Shown here one piece after another: positions 52,140 through 60,911 of a stretch of 64,000 nt of DNA. How positions within the stretch are numbered: the first letter of the stretch is position 1; each line of letters begins with the position of its first letter. The notes under the pieces are model-generated. The model worked only from the letters and a program-made list of their open reading frames with translations. It ran no database searches and was not told where the DNA came from. The translations under genes and the position numbers were made by a program. This stretch comes from CAVXEF01 sp963827315 (GTDB lineage Bacteria; Planctomycetota; Phycisphaerae; Sedimentisphaerales; Anaerobacaceae): assembly GCA_963827315.1 (NCBI GenBank), contig CAWHAL010000004.1, forward strand, positions 620,001-684,000. Direction: 5' to 3'.

Positions 52140-53382
52140 CCAAGTAATTAAATGCCCTCACTGCGGAAAAGATATTGAAGTGACGGAAGTCTTGACTCAT
52201 TCGATTCGCGAATCGATGAAGGCAGAGCTTGATGGAGAGCTTGCAAAAAACAAGCAGGAATTTGCCAAGCAGCAGGCCGCTTTAAAGCAGAAGGAAAGAG
52301 AACTTGCCGCTCAGCAGGAATCTATTGATGAGCAAGTCGCTGAAAAAGTCAAAGCCGGGCAAAAGCTGATTGCCGAAACAGAGAGAAAGAAAATTTTAGC
52401 AGAACAAGCCGAACAGACAAAGGCGCTTCAGGAAGAACTGGACGAAAAGAACAAAAAACTGTCTGGTATGCAGAAGCAGGAAATCGAACTCCGAAAGAAG
52501 CAGCGAGAACTCGAACAGAAACAACAGGAGCTTGAGCTGGAGAATCAACGAACGCTCGATGCCGAAAGAAAGAAGATATCCGAAGAAGCAGGTCAAAAGG
52601 CAGCCGAAGAACAACAGTTTAAGATGCGAGAAAAGGACGACCTTATTAAATCCATGCAGGTACAGATTGAAAGCCTAAAACGCCGTGCCGAAAGCGGCTC
52701 TCAGGAAGCTCAAGGCGAAGCACTGGAGGGAGCGTTGCAAGATATGTTGCAGCAAACCTTCCCCTTTGACCGCATTGAAGAAGTAAAGAAAGGTCAGCGC
52801 GGAGCAGATGTCGTTCAGATTGTCAGAAATACTACCGGTAAAGAATGCGGTAAAATTCTCTGGGAGTCCAAATATACAAAGGATTTTCAAAAGGGATGGA
52901 TTGAAAAGCTTAAAAAAGACCAGCAGGAAGCCGGGGCAGAAATTGCCGTCATTACAACAATTACTCTTCCTAAGGAAATTAAGAATTTCGGGCCTTTTGA
53001 GAATGTCTGGATAACGAATTTTGCTTCTGCTGCTGGATTATCTGCGGCATTGCGTATGGGACTGATCAATGCAACCAGAGAAAAGGCATTAACAGACAAT
53101 CAGGAAACCCTCAAAGACATTATCTACAAATACGTAACAGGGCAAGAGTTTGCCATGCAGATTCGTTCTGTTGCGGAGGCATTCATCCGTATGCAAGGAG
53201 ATTTGAATAAAGAAAAACGGGCAATGGAACGTGTCTGGAAGAGTCGGGAAAAACAGATTGAAACGGTCCTAAGCAATATTACCGGCATACGGGGCTCACT
53301 GGAAGGTTATGTCGGGCAAAAAATTCTGCCATCTATGGAAACACTCTCACTTGAAGCCATCGAAACAGATGAAATCTCATAA
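52132..53382 (+). CDS. DUF2130 protein: zinc-finger, coiled coil, PD-(D/E)XK-like nuclease
   Basis: The 416-residue protein has an N-terminal CPHCGKDIEV motif (two Cys visible), a long coiled coil at about 30-190 rich in Lys, Glu and Gln, and then the DUF2130 core. The latter has QGEALEGALQDML, DRIEEVKKGQRGADVVQIV and CGKILWESKYTKDFQKGW, which fit a PD-(D/E)XK nuclease-like fold (the Asp of GAD, then E-x-K in WESKY). The function of this family is not known; it is often seen in mobile contexts. It directly follows gajB, on the same strand, which is not usual for known Gabija. AGGAG precedes its ATG. It is less AT-rich than gajAB. Confidence 0.85.
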   Translation: MPDQVIKCPHCGKDIEVTEVLTHSIRESMKAELDGELAKNKQEFAKQQAALKQKERELAAQQESIDEQVAEKVKAGQKLIAETERKKILAEQAEQTKALQEELDEKNKKLSGMQKQEIELRKKQRELEQKQQELELENQRTLDAERKKISEEAGQKAAEEQQFKMREKDDLIKSMQVQIESLKRRAESGSQEAQGEALEGALQDMLQQTFPFDRIEEVKKGQRGADVVQIVRNTTGKECGKILWESKYTKDFQKGWIEKLKKDQQEAGAEIAVITTITLPKEIKNFGPFENVWITNFASAAGLSAALRMGLINATREKALTDNQETLKDIIYKYVTGQEFAMQIRSVAEAFIRMQGDLNKEKRAMERVWKSREKQIETVLSNITGIRGSLEGYVGQKILPSMETLSLEAIETDEIS

Positions 53383-53476
53383 ATTTTAATTTCTGTGTTC
53401 TCTGTGGGCGCTGCGCGAGAAGACAGGCAATTCGTTGAAGCAGAGAAGAGGTCCCACCTTGCTTAATCGTTATAGT

Positions 53477-54091
53477 TTAACCCATCACCTCGGCAAGTTG
53501 GGTAAGCATTTTCTGAAGTAGTTCCATTGGCAGGCCCATCACGTTTGTCAAACTGCCGGCGATTCGCTCAACGAATTCGTCGCCGGTTTCCTGAATGGCG
53601 TAGGCCCCCGCCTTTCCCCGCCACGAGCCGCCCCTGATGTGTTTGGCTATCTGCTCATCCGTCATCTTCTTTGGATAAATAGTGGTAGTATCGCTACTTA
53701 CCATTTCGATGCCGCTGTTCAGCCGCACAATCGCCACCGCAGTTATCACTTTATGAGCCTTGCTGAAAAGTTTTCGCGTAATCTCTTCTGCCTCTTTGGC
53801 GTTATGGGGTTTACCGATTATCTGGCCCTCGAAATCAATAACGGTATCCACCCCGATTACAATATGGTCAGGAAATTCAGCAGCGACGTTTTTCGCCTTG
53901 GCAAGAGCCAATCGTTTCGCATACTCGCAGGGTTTAAGTCCCTTAGGTGAAATTGCTGACTCGTCAATATCTGCCGGGCAAACCGTAAATTTATACCCCG
54001 CTTCAGCCAGTAATTGTTTCCGGCGAGGCGAAGCCGATGCCAAAACGATGGATTCGACAGGCTCACCATACATAGACGCCGATAGTCCCAT
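53477..54091 (-). CDS. maf: Maf-family nucleotide pyrophosphatase
   Basis: The 204-residue protein hydrolyses dTTP/UTP or modified nucleotides as a house-cleaning enzyme. It has SIVLASASPRRKQLL at the N-terminus, VIGVDTVIDFEGQIIGKP with the catalytic Asp, and WRGKAGAYAIQ near the end. The first ATG and one six codons later are both possible. It starts the 54-55.7 kb minus-strand run and lies just after the defence island. Confidence 0.93.
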   Translation of the reverse strand: MGLSASMYGEPVESIVLASASPRRKQLLAEAGYKFTVCPADIDESAISPKGLKPCEYAKRLALAKAKNVAAEFPDHIVIGVDTVIDFEGQIIGKPHNAKEAEEITRKLFSKAHKVITAVAIVRLNSGIEMVSSDTTTIYPKKMTDEQIAKHIRGGSWRGKAGAYAIQETGDEFVERIAGSLTNVMGLPMELLQKMLTQLAEVMG

Positions 54092-54108
54092 CCCCTACAC
54101 CCCATCCC

Positions 54109-55158
54109 TTATTCTTTCAACTGGACGTGATAGACTATCTTTCGGCAGAAGATTAGATACTCCTGTTCGAGCTGGTCGAAATCATCGCCTATGTAATATT
54201 CGAACAGTTTCGTACCAATGGCACGGTTCCACCAGACGGTTATCGGGATGTTTCTGTCCGCTGCGACTCTTTTGCCATCTTCATCGAGAGGCCATTGGCC
54301 CTTTAGTCCATCCATCATCAGCTTATAATAATTGCCGAGCCTTTTCCCGTAGCTATCCTCCCGCAGAAATCGCACGAGAGCATAGCACTGGCCATAAAAA
54401 GCAGTTACCGCGTCCTCGTTTGCGGTCAGCGCTTCGCCGGGATTCATACCAACTAACTGCTTAATCGGTATCATTTTGTTGGTCATAAGGGTTTTCTTCA
54501 GCGCAGCGAGTCGGCCAAGATTCCTGCTCGGCTCAAAGTAAAATAATCCTTTGTCGTACCTGCTGGCCTCGAAGAGCATTGCGCCGCCCTCGTCGAGCCA
54601 GCTCGGCAGACGAAAACTGAAGTGCCTGCTGTTGAACTGGTGCCAGCCTTCGTGTCCGAGCACAGAAAATGTCCGCTCTCTTCCGATGTTGTAAGCGACG
54701 CACGAGCCGTTCAGAAAATAAGCACCGGCCTTTATCTTGCAGTACAGCGGCGCCTGTGGGCCGGTGAAGCTCTTCGTGAAATCCTCCCACTGCTTGCGCT
54801 CGGCGAAAAGGTAAACGCTGAACTTGGTCGTTGTTTCGACCGGCTGAGGCAGCTGATTGTTGTAGCCGCGGTAGGCTGACTCCACAAATCCCGGAAGCTC
54901 GCTGAGCATCAGAGGCTCCAGCAGCGTGGTACGAACTTCGTAATGCTCAGTAGTGATTTTCAGGCCCGGCCCATAATCATTTTCCCAGACCTCAACGGAT
55001 TTCAGAGCCGGCAGATTCAGCCTTTGCAAATACCCTATCATACCGGCACAGGTATCGATTCGCTGGGCCTTAGAGCTGCCAACCTGAGACTGGCTTTCGA
55101 GACAGCCGATGACAGGGATAATGCCAAGCATACAAATCAACGCAAGTTTTCTTGTCAT
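54109..55158 (-). CDS. DUF1570-type lipoprotein with HExxH zinc motif
   Basis: The 349-residue protein has a lipoprotein signal (LALICMLGIIPVIGC) and a metallopeptidase-like core. SVLGHEGWHQF holds the HExxH zinc motif (His, Glu, His) and PSWLDEGGAMLFEA a later Glu, as in gluzincin-like DUF1570 proteins. It probably acts at the cell envelope, but whether it is active is unknown. It lies between amrA and maf on the same strand. Confidence 0.8.
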   Translation of the reverse strand: MTRKLALICMLGIIPVIGCLESQSQVGSSKAQRIDTCAGMIGYLQRLNLPALKSVEVWENDYGPGLKITTEHYEVRTTLLEPLMLSELPGFVESAYRGYNNQLPQPVETTTKFSVYLFAERKQWEDFTKSFTGPQAPLYCKIKAGAYFLNGSCVAYNIGRERTFSVLGHEGWHQFNSRHFSFRLPSWLDEGGAMLFEASRYDKGLFYFEPSRNLGRLAALKKTLMTNKMIPIKQLVGMNPGEALTANEDAVTAFYGQCYALVRFLREDSYGKRLGNYYKLMMDGLKGQWPLDEDGKRVAADRNIPITVWWNRAIGTKLFEYYIGDDFDQLEQEYLIFCRKIVYHVQLKE

Positions 55159-55175
55159 AAGAGGGTCTTTCCTAC

Positions 55176-55736
55176 TTAGATTTCTTTGAACGGTGAGCCG
55201 AATACCTCGGCGGTGAACAGGTAAACTTCGGTAGCGAGGTCTTTCCAGGCATCAGCGGGCAGTCCTGCTTTGTGTGCGCAGCAGTACGAGAGAAACTGTT
55301 CCTTGTTCCAGCCGGTCTCTGTGGCAACCTGAGGCAGAAAACAGCCGGATGCTCCTCTTCTTTTTATATAGATGCCGTCTATCCCAAGGCGCAGGCTCAA
55401 GGGGTCATTCGTCTTTCGCAGCGGCGAAAGTACTGAGATTTCAACATCAAGCTGCTCCAATTCGTCGGCGGTGATGGGGTCAGCAAAGAAGCGTGGGTCG
55501 CCGGTTGCCGAGACCCCTGCCATCTCAACAACCAGCTCAATCAAAGGTCTGTCGGAGGTAAATTGACCGATACAGCCGCGCAGTCGCTCTGCGTTTTTCA
55601 GTGTTACGAAGCAGCCGCAATGGGCGTTTAGCTGCGGGTCGTCCGATTTTGGTTTGGGCAGCGCCCCGCCGCCGATAACCGCCTTAACCGTATCGCAGGC
55701 GGTCTTAAGCAAAACCTTTTTTTGTGCGTCGTCCAT
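55176..55736 (-). CDS. amrA: AmmeMemoRadiSam system protein A (AMMECR1)
   Basis: The 186-residue protein is the AMMECR1 domain family, with FVTLKNAERLRGCIGQFTSDRPL (the LRGCIG motif) and ISVLSPLRKTNDP, plus GIYIKRRGASGCFLPQVATE. It normally occurs with a radical SAM enzyme and a Memo-like protein, neither of which is in the window. Its function is in an unknown modification pathway. It is 17 bases upstream of the DUF1570 gene. Confidence 0.93.
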   Translation of the reverse strand: MDDAQKKVLLKTACDTVKAVIGGGALPKPKSDDPQLNAHCGCFVTLKNAERLRGCIGQFTSDRPLIELVVEMAGVSATGDPRFFADPITADELEQLDVEISVLSPLRKTNDPLSLRLGIDGIYIKRRGASGCFLPQVATETGWNKEQFLSYCCAHKAGLPADAWKDLATEVYLFTAEVFGSPFKEI

Positions 55737-55768
55737 AAAAACTACTGCTCATACCGAATCATCAGCAA

Positions 55769-56614
55769 TCAATGCAATAATTTTATCACAACGAAGCCGC
55801 CTATCAATAACAATACGAAGGCCAGCGAGAACCAGTTGAAGTATTTTTCGAGGACGGGCTTGATTTTCTCGCCCTTCCAGCCCAGCAGACCCGCTACCAT
55901 AAAAAACCTCGCGGACCGGCTGAGAGCCGATGCAATGAAAAAGATAAGAAAATCAATCTTGAATACTCCCGCAGTAACGGTAATCACCTTATACGGAATA
56001 GGAGTAAAGCCGGCAATTGCGACTATTTCCCAATCGTATCTCACATACAAGGCACCTACGGTCGTGAACGGTTTTATATTGACCTGGCTTATCGCTTGTT
56101 CATCTATTGACTCCGTTTTGCCATCACGGGATGTTAGGACAATGGGGTAAACAGGCGTTACTCGAAATTTAGGCGCCGGCTCAAGGAGCATCTGGGCATC
56201 AACACATTTGCGGTCAATAAGGCCCTGCACCTGCTGGCCTGATTTGAGCACGATAGCATCCCGTGAGAATCCGGGGACGTAGTCGTGAAATACATTTCCG
56301 ACCCCCGCCCACAGGAACATTCCTATTATATACCCGAAGCATCCGCCTACAACCGAAGCGGCAGAGCACAAAAGTGCGTATCTTAACCATTTCTTAGGCG
56401 TACTTAGCGACATCGCCGCTAATAGGACATCCGGCGGGACAGGGAAGAAACTCGATTCGGCGAAAGCAAGCAGGAATAATGCTGCCTGGGCGTGAGTGGT
56501 ATCGGCCCAGTGAATGACCCAGTCGTAGAGCCTTCTGTGCCAGTGCCACCAGGCGACTGACTTGTCGCTCGTCGCTCGTCGCTCGTCGCTCGTTTTTGTT
56601 TCTTCGTTTGCCAT
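55769..56614 (-). CDS. VTT/YqaA-family membrane protein with an inserted domain
   Basis: The 281-residue protein shows the family motifs FAESSFFPVPPDVLL (46-65) and GFTPIPYKVITVTAGV (202-217), with hydrophobic helices around. Normal members have about 200 residues; here about 75 residues (115-190) are inserted between the two reentrant halves, rich in strand and charged residues. The N-terminus from the ATG has AAGGAATAACG upstream. Codons 9-17 lie in a 7-bp tandem repeat. A role in lipid scramblase-type transport is known for the superfamily; the insert is new to me. Confidence 0.85.
   Translation of the reverse strand: MANEETKTSDERRATSDKSVAWWHWHRRLYDWVIHWADTTHAQAALFLLAFAESSFFPVPPDVLLAAMSLSTPKKWLRYALLCSAASVVGGCFGYIIGMFLWAGVGNVFHDYVPGFSRDAIVLKSGQQVQGLIDRKCVDAQMLLEPAPKFRVTPVYPIVLTSRDGKTESIDEQAISQVNIKPFTTVGALYVRYDWEIVAIAGFTPIPYKVITVTAGVFKIDFLIFFIASALSRSARFFMVAGLLGWKGEKIKPVLEKYFNWFSLAFVLLLIGGFVVIKLLH
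56564..56592. repeat. Four-copy 7-bp tandem repeat (GTCGCTC)
   Basis: The repeat GTCGCTC occurs four times in the plus strand, inside the first codons of the VTT gene (encoding TSDERRATSD). Since 7 is not a multiple of 3, gain or loss of a unit would shift the frame of the gene. Confidence 0.75.
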
Positions 56615-56699
56615 TCGTTATTCCTTGCTGGACATTACCTCTGTCTTCCGTCTCTGTCCTCTGTGGCTAAATTTTGTGCCCAGAATAAGAATAACCTGT

Positions 56700-56705
56700 T
56701 ATAAT
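56700..56705 (+). promoter_or_regulatory. Candidate -10 box (TATAAT) for ispE
   Basis: A perfect TATAAT lies 57 bases before the ispE ATG. A TTGTGC at 56674 is 20 bases upstream, longer than ideal for a -35, so the promoter may depend on an activator or an extended -10. Confidence 0.4.
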
Positions 56706-56762
56706 GTCAACGAGCAAATTATGCGGCTTAAACGAGATACGCTTCACAAAATATGAGTAGTT

Positions 56763-57662
56763 ATGATTGGTAAAAAACAATTCGAAGCCCTCGGTGATGG
56801 TTTATTAGTACGAGCACCGGCGAAAATCAATCTATCTCTGCTTATAGCCGGCAAACGGCCGGACGGCTTCCACGAAATAGAAACCATAATGGCCAAGGTC
56901 AATTTCTACGATGAAATCCTTATCGAAAAAGGCAGCAAAATCGGCATTGAACTTGTCTGTAAAGGGCCGCTCTGGGCGCCTGAAGGAAAAGACAATTTAG
57001 TTTATAAGGCCGCCGAGATGCTGCTAAGAAACCGCAGCCAAACCCCCAATATAAAAATCACCCTTACCAAAAACATCCCGGCAGGCTCAGGATTAGGCTC
57101 GGCAAGCAGTAACGCAGCAGCAACGCTAATTGGGTTAAACAAATATTTAGATTTACAACTTCCCAATGCTGAACTTGCCAAACTCGCAACCCAATTAGGC
57201 AGCGATGTAGCCTTCTTTTTGGATGGGCCTTTGGCGTTTTGTACGGGAAGAGGAGAAAAAATTAAAAAATTAAAGAAAGATTTCAGCTTTTGCGCCCTTT
57301 TGATTCTGCCTGATATAAGTGTTTCCACACAAAAGGTTTACGCAAATTATACGCATGAACCGGCCCTTTACAAAAAGCTCAGCGGCGAAATAAACGGCCT
57401 TATCAAAAAAAACAGGGTTGATTTAGCAACCAAAATCTGCGCAAATATGCTCGAAAACAGTTGTTTGAGCTTATACAGCCAGCTTGCTAAGCTAAAGGCA
57501 AAAGCAGAGTCTTTAGGTGTGAAGCCTTTGCATTTAACGGGCAGCGGTTCAGCATTGTTTAGGGTTTTTGAGGAAAAGGACGAAAAGGAAGCTGACGAAA
57601 ACAAGCGGAAACTCGAGGAAATGTCGTGCAAAAGCGTTATTGTGAGAAGCACGAGATGGTAA
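56763..57662 (+). CDS. ispE: 4-diphosphocytidyl-2-C-methyl-D-erythritol kinase
   Basis: IspE phosphorylates CDP-methylerythritol in the non-mevalonate isoprenoid pathway. The 299-residue GHMP kinase has PAKINLSLLIAGKRPDGFHEIET, the ATP motif NIPAGSGLGSASSNAAATL and LHLTGSGSALFRVF. It is followed 22 bases later by a spoVG homologue, the same gene order as in Firmicutes (ispE ... spoVG). The start is the ATG at 56763, with a weak binding site. Confidence 0.95.
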   Translation: MIGKKQFEALGDGLLVRAPAKINLSLLIAGKRPDGFHEIETIMAKVNFYDEILIEKGSKIGIELVCKGPLWAPEGKDNLVYKAAEMLLRNRSQTPNIKITLTKNIPAGSGLGSASSNAAATLIGLNKYLDLQLPNAELAKLATQLGSDVAFFLDGPLAFCTGRGEKIKKLKKDFSFCALLILPDISVSTQKVYANYTHEPALYKKLSGEINGLIKKNRVDLATKICANMLENSCLSLYSQLAKLKAKAESLGVKPLHLTGSGSALFRVFEEKDEKEADENKRKLEEMSCKSVIVRSTRW

Positions 57663-57684
57663 ACTTTTAAGCGAGGCAAAGAAA

Positions 57685-58122
57685 ATGGAAATCACTGAGG
57701 TCAGAGTCAAACTAATCGCCAACAAGGACGACAGACTAAAAGCTTTTTGCTCGATTACGATGGACAATGAGTTTGTGGTTCGCGACATCAAGGTTATCGA
57801 AGGTACAAACGGTTACTTTGTCGCGATGCCCTCGAGAAAGATGAGCGACCACTGCGAGAAGTGCGGGGGCAAAAACCATCTCAGAGCCAAATTCTGCAAC
57901 AATTGCGGGGCGCAATTGGCGGACAACCGCGCCAGAAAGGATGCACAGGGCAGGACGAAGCTGCATGCCGACATCGCCCATCCAATTAATGTCGACTGCA
58001 GGAAGAAAATCCAGGAAAAAGTTACTGTTGCATTCAAAGAAGAACTCGAAAAATCAAAACAACCCGGTTATAAACCGGCTGAAATGGACGAACCAGACGA
58101 CGAAGTCCCTGAAGTAGTCTGA
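57685..58122 (+). CDS. spoVG: SpoVG-like RNA/DNA-binding protein with zinc ribbon
   Basis: The 145-residue protein is SpoVG over residues 1-51 (EITEVRVKLIANKDDRLKAF, RDIKVIEGTNGYFVAMPSRK) and 96 on (DIAHPINVDCRKKIQEKV). Between them is an extra region with CEKC (57-60) and CNNC (71-74), a zinc-ribbon, in the loop where the classical protein reads about PSRRTPDGEFRDIAHPI. SpoVG is a global regulator that binds RNA and DNA. It is directly after ispE (22 bases). Confidence 0.9.
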   Translation: MEITEVRVKLIANKDDRLKAFCSITMDNEFVVRDIKVIEGTNGYFVAMPSRKMSDHCEKCGGKNHLRAKFCNNCGAQLADNRARKDAQGRTKLHADIAHPINVDCRKKIQEKVTVAFKEELEKSKQPGYKPAEMDEPDDEVPEVV

Positions 58123-58178
58123 AAACTTAAGCCAGCTCAATTTAAGCCGTAGGCTTATAAATTTGAGCAGACCTTTGT

Positions 58179-58457
58179 TTATGTGGTAAGGTCCTCAAGG
58201 ACCTTATCGAGTACGATGTCGAGGCGCTCGTTGAGGTCGTACTGACCTTTCGTAAGGCGCCGGCGAATATCCAGAATTTTATCTCTGCGGACCTCCGGCA
58301 GCGAAGCAATCTTTCTTAACACCTGGCCAATAGGCGTGGTGCTGATGCTGTCAAGGATTTTTTCCATAAGCAGATCCTCATCAGCAGACAGATTTCGGCC
58401 ACTTGGCTCTGCGCCAAAGTTTTGACCCTTGCAACCGTTTACATCAAAATCCCGCAT
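58179..58457 (-). CDS. flgM: FlgM-like anti-sigma factor
   Basis: The ATG at 58457 has AAGG eight bases upstream; the ORF before it is poor. The 92-residue protein ends in the FlgM-type pattern IASLPEVRRDKILDIRRRLTKGQYDLN. FlgM binds sigma-28 and is exported when the hook is complete. No other flagellar genes are near. The N-terminal half has no recognised motif. Confidence 0.72.
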   Translation of the reverse strand: MRDFDVNGCKGQNFGAEPSGRNLSADEDLLMEKILDSISTTPIGQVLRKIASLPEVRRDKILDIRRRLTKGQYDLNERLDIVLDKVLEDLTT

Positions 58458-58916
58458 TTTAATTACCTTGCTCACCAAGCTACAGGCGAAATCATCCATT
58501 TTTTCGTCCGAGAACTGACAACCACTATATATTGTATGCCCTTAAATCCCTTGTTGGGCCCTATGTGCTCTATCAATACTGGTATCGACACAATAATTGC
58601 AAAAACTTTAGAAAACTTTGTTTTTTCCTTAATTGCTTCAAAGGTCTAATCTTATGTCAATTCCCGCTCAAATATGGGCTATTAGTACCGAAAAACGGCT
58701 TTCCAAAAGCTCTATTTTGTACGGAAACCACCCGCAAAAAATCCCTTTGGGGAAAATGGGCAATATACCATATATTGTGTTAGCTGCCCCAACTTAACTG
58801 GTTGCGTTTTTTAGATGTATTAACGCTGTCTAACACTGAATTTTTGCATTAACCTCAAATCAAAGCAAAAAATGGATATGAATCCCTGCGGTATTGATGG
58901 GGGGTTCTGACAGGTT
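58458..58916. other. 460-base gap between flgM and the type II secretion operon
   Basis: No supported gene. Two related motifs, CTATATATTGTA (58525-58536) and CCATATATTGTG (58768-58779), read on the minus strand as TACAATATATAG and CACAATATATGG, and could be -10-like or protein-binding sites for flgM. The rest is AT-rich with no clear structure. Confidence 0.4.
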
Positions 58917-59423
58917 TTAGTAGTAATAGGCGAAGTCGAGGTCCACTTCCCATTTATCCTTAAGGCCCTTTTTTTGCTGCAGTTTCAACTGGGTACACTG
59001 CAAGCCGACCCAGTGGAATTGGATTGTTGTGAGGAACTCCGCAAACCTCTTTATATCAACCTGCTGAAGAACTATCTTTGCCCTCTGGCTTTTCTGTTTG
59101 TCTGTTGAGGTGATAATTGGCCCGGAGCTGAGCTTGTAATCTGCAGAAGGTATCCTGCATAAACTTGCAATCTTTTCAACCGCTACCGCATAATCAAATT
59201 CAGTATTGCTCTTTTTGGAGCCGGCGAAGTCGAGACGGTCAGGGTCAACATTCAGAATCTCGGTTATTATCGCCTGAACCTTGTCGTATTCGGCCCTGCT
59301 CAAGTCCCATCTGTGCTGAGCATGTGGCAGGCGCACGGTCCATGTAAGCAACACCCAGCCGACAGCTACAACTGGAACAGCTACGTAGTAAAAAAGCGGA
59401 TTTTTATAAAACTCTTTTATCAT
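58917..59423 (-). CDS. Type II secretion GspM-like (PilO-like) protein
   Basis: The ATG at 59423 is used. The 168-residue protein has one N-terminal membrane segment (NPLFYYVAVPVVAVGWVLLTW), a short coiled region and a ferredoxin-like domain with a beta-alpha-beta pattern (KIVLQQVDIKRFAEFLTTIQ). This fits GspM/PilO, which sits in the inner-membrane platform. It overlaps the GspL gene end by 20 bases, and is the last gene of the operon here. Confidence 0.75.
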   Translation of the reverse strand: MIKEFYKNPLFYYVAVPVVAVGWVLLTWTVRLPHAQHRWDLSRAEYDKVQAIITEILNVDPDRLDFAGSKKSNTEFDYAVAVEKIASLCRIPSADYKLSSGPIITSTDKQKSQRAKIVLQQVDIKRFAEFLTTIQFHWVGLQCTQLKLQQKKGLKDKWEVDLDFAYYY

Positions 59424-60885
59424 CTTCCACCTGACCACTTTTTGGCGCCACTGTTATGCTGAAAGTATCACGGTCGGTCTTGGGGGCGAGATACTGTTGC
59501 TGCACATCAAGATTGACGCTTTTGAGGGCTTCGAACAGCTTTAGTGTATTATTCCGGCTGGAGGTGTCGCCGACAATGTTTATATTTCTGTTTGTAATAG
59601 TAATAGTCTCTATCCTCAGGCCTGTCTGTGCCGCAGATTTATTAAAGGCTTCAAGTACAAGCGTTAGTTTCACCGGTATGGATTCTTCACCTGTGGCGCC
59701 AAGTTGGCCGCTCTTGATGGCTTTGATGCGCCTTAATTCACCTGCAAGCATCTTTGAGACGCCGGATGTGGCGGGCACCTTTTTACCAAGCATAATCGCC
59801 GAGTACTGCTTTGAGAGTTTTTCATTCAGTCTGTCTATGTCTCTATTTTTCTGTAACAGCCGTGACTGAAAATACACACCAATCGCGACCATAACAATCG
59901 CAACGGACACGCTCAGCAGTTTAACTGTCTTCTCAAGCCGTCGTTTTCTGCCCTGATAGGGTGAAAAATCGTTGCGGAAATTCAAGCTCGGCTGTTTTTC
60001 CAGACAACCCAGCGCCGCCCCATAGCAAATCGCAAAATCAACCAGGTCACCGCAGCCACCGAGGCTGGCCTCATCTGCGCCAGCAACTTTGGCCAAGTCC
60101 AGCTTATCGGTCTGGAGACCGAGCCTGTCGCCAAGCTGTCTGCAATCTACTGAATCCGCAGAATCGAAAACCCTAAGGTGCTCTATTGGTCCATCATCTC
60201 CGACAAGGGCAGCTGTTAATGGTATCTCCCCTGCCAGCAGTTCTGTCCTGTTTTGCCGGCTGCTGAGCAGAAATGTCCGAGCTGCCAGTTGTTTCTGAGC
60301 CGCTGAGAAGGCAATAAAATAACCATTTCGACCCGAAAGCATCCCGTAAAAAGTTTTCCCGCCCTGCTGCAAGGCAACACCGGAGATATTGCGCCGAACA
60401 AATCTGGAAAGGCAGTTAATGTCAGGCTCAATGCTTATGGGGTCAATATTATTTGCCTGCAGAGCAACGAGTATATCAGACAAAACTTTTCGCTGGACAA
60501 TGAAGACATTTAAGCCCGAACCTGTCTGGTCACTTGCAGCTATGTCAAAGGCTATTACAGCCTCGCTTATATCCGTCGCAAGGGCCTCCTCTGTATCGAA
60601 TCTGATTGTCGCAGCAATCTGTTTCTGGTCCATGAAGTCGCTGTGGAGTTTATGCTGCATAAACATTGCGCAATCAAGAGCGACCACAGCCTCGGAAAAT
60701 TGCAGATGTCTGTCTGCGCAGCCGCGTGCGATAAGCTCCGCCAGCGCCCGAGGGGTCGCCTCAGCCCCTTCGATAGAAACGCTAAAGCAGCCCAGCAGCT
60801 TTACGTCCTGTGCCTGCGACTCGAGACACAGGACGGTCGCTCTGTCTTTGCTTAAATAAATCCCCAAATAGTTCTGACCCTGCAT
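59404..60885 (-). CDS. Type II secretion GspL-like (PilM/PilN-type) protein
   Basis: The 493-residue protein has an actin-like N-terminal domain (about 1-300: YLGIYLSKDRATVLCLES, AVVALDCAMFMQHKL, DTEEALATDISEAVIAFDI), a membrane segment near 325-345 (VKLLSVSVAIVMVAIGVYFQS) and a C-terminal PilN-like domain. This is the normal GspL plan, linking the ATPase to the periplasmic platform. It lies downstream of gspK and overlaps gspM. Confidence 0.85.
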   Translation of the reverse strand: MQGQNYLGIYLSKDRATVLCLESQAQDVKLLGCFSVSIEGAEATPRALAELIARGCADRHLQFSEAVVALDCAMFMQHKLHSDFMDQKQIAATIRFDTEEALATDISEAVIAFDIAASDQTGSGLNVFIVQRKVLSDILVALQANNIDPISIEPDINCLSRFVRRNISGVALQQGGKTFYGMLSGRNGYFIAFSAAQKQLAARTFLLSSRQNRTELLAGEIPLTAALVGDDGPIEHLRVFDSADSVDCRQLGDRLGLQTDKLDLAKVAGADEASLGGCGDLVDFAICYGAALGCLEKQPSLNFRNDFSPYQGRKRRLEKTVKLLSVSVAIVMVAIGVYFQSRLLQKNRDIDRLNEKLSKQYSAIMLGKKVPATSGVSKMLAGELRRIKAIKSGQLGATGEESIPVKLTLVLEAFNKSAAQTGLRIETITITNRNINIVGDTSSRNNTLKLFEALKSVNLDVQQQYLAPKTDRDTFSITVAPKSGQVEDDKRVL

Positions 60886-60911
60886 CCGGCAAACTCCTGA
60901 AAGACGCTTCT

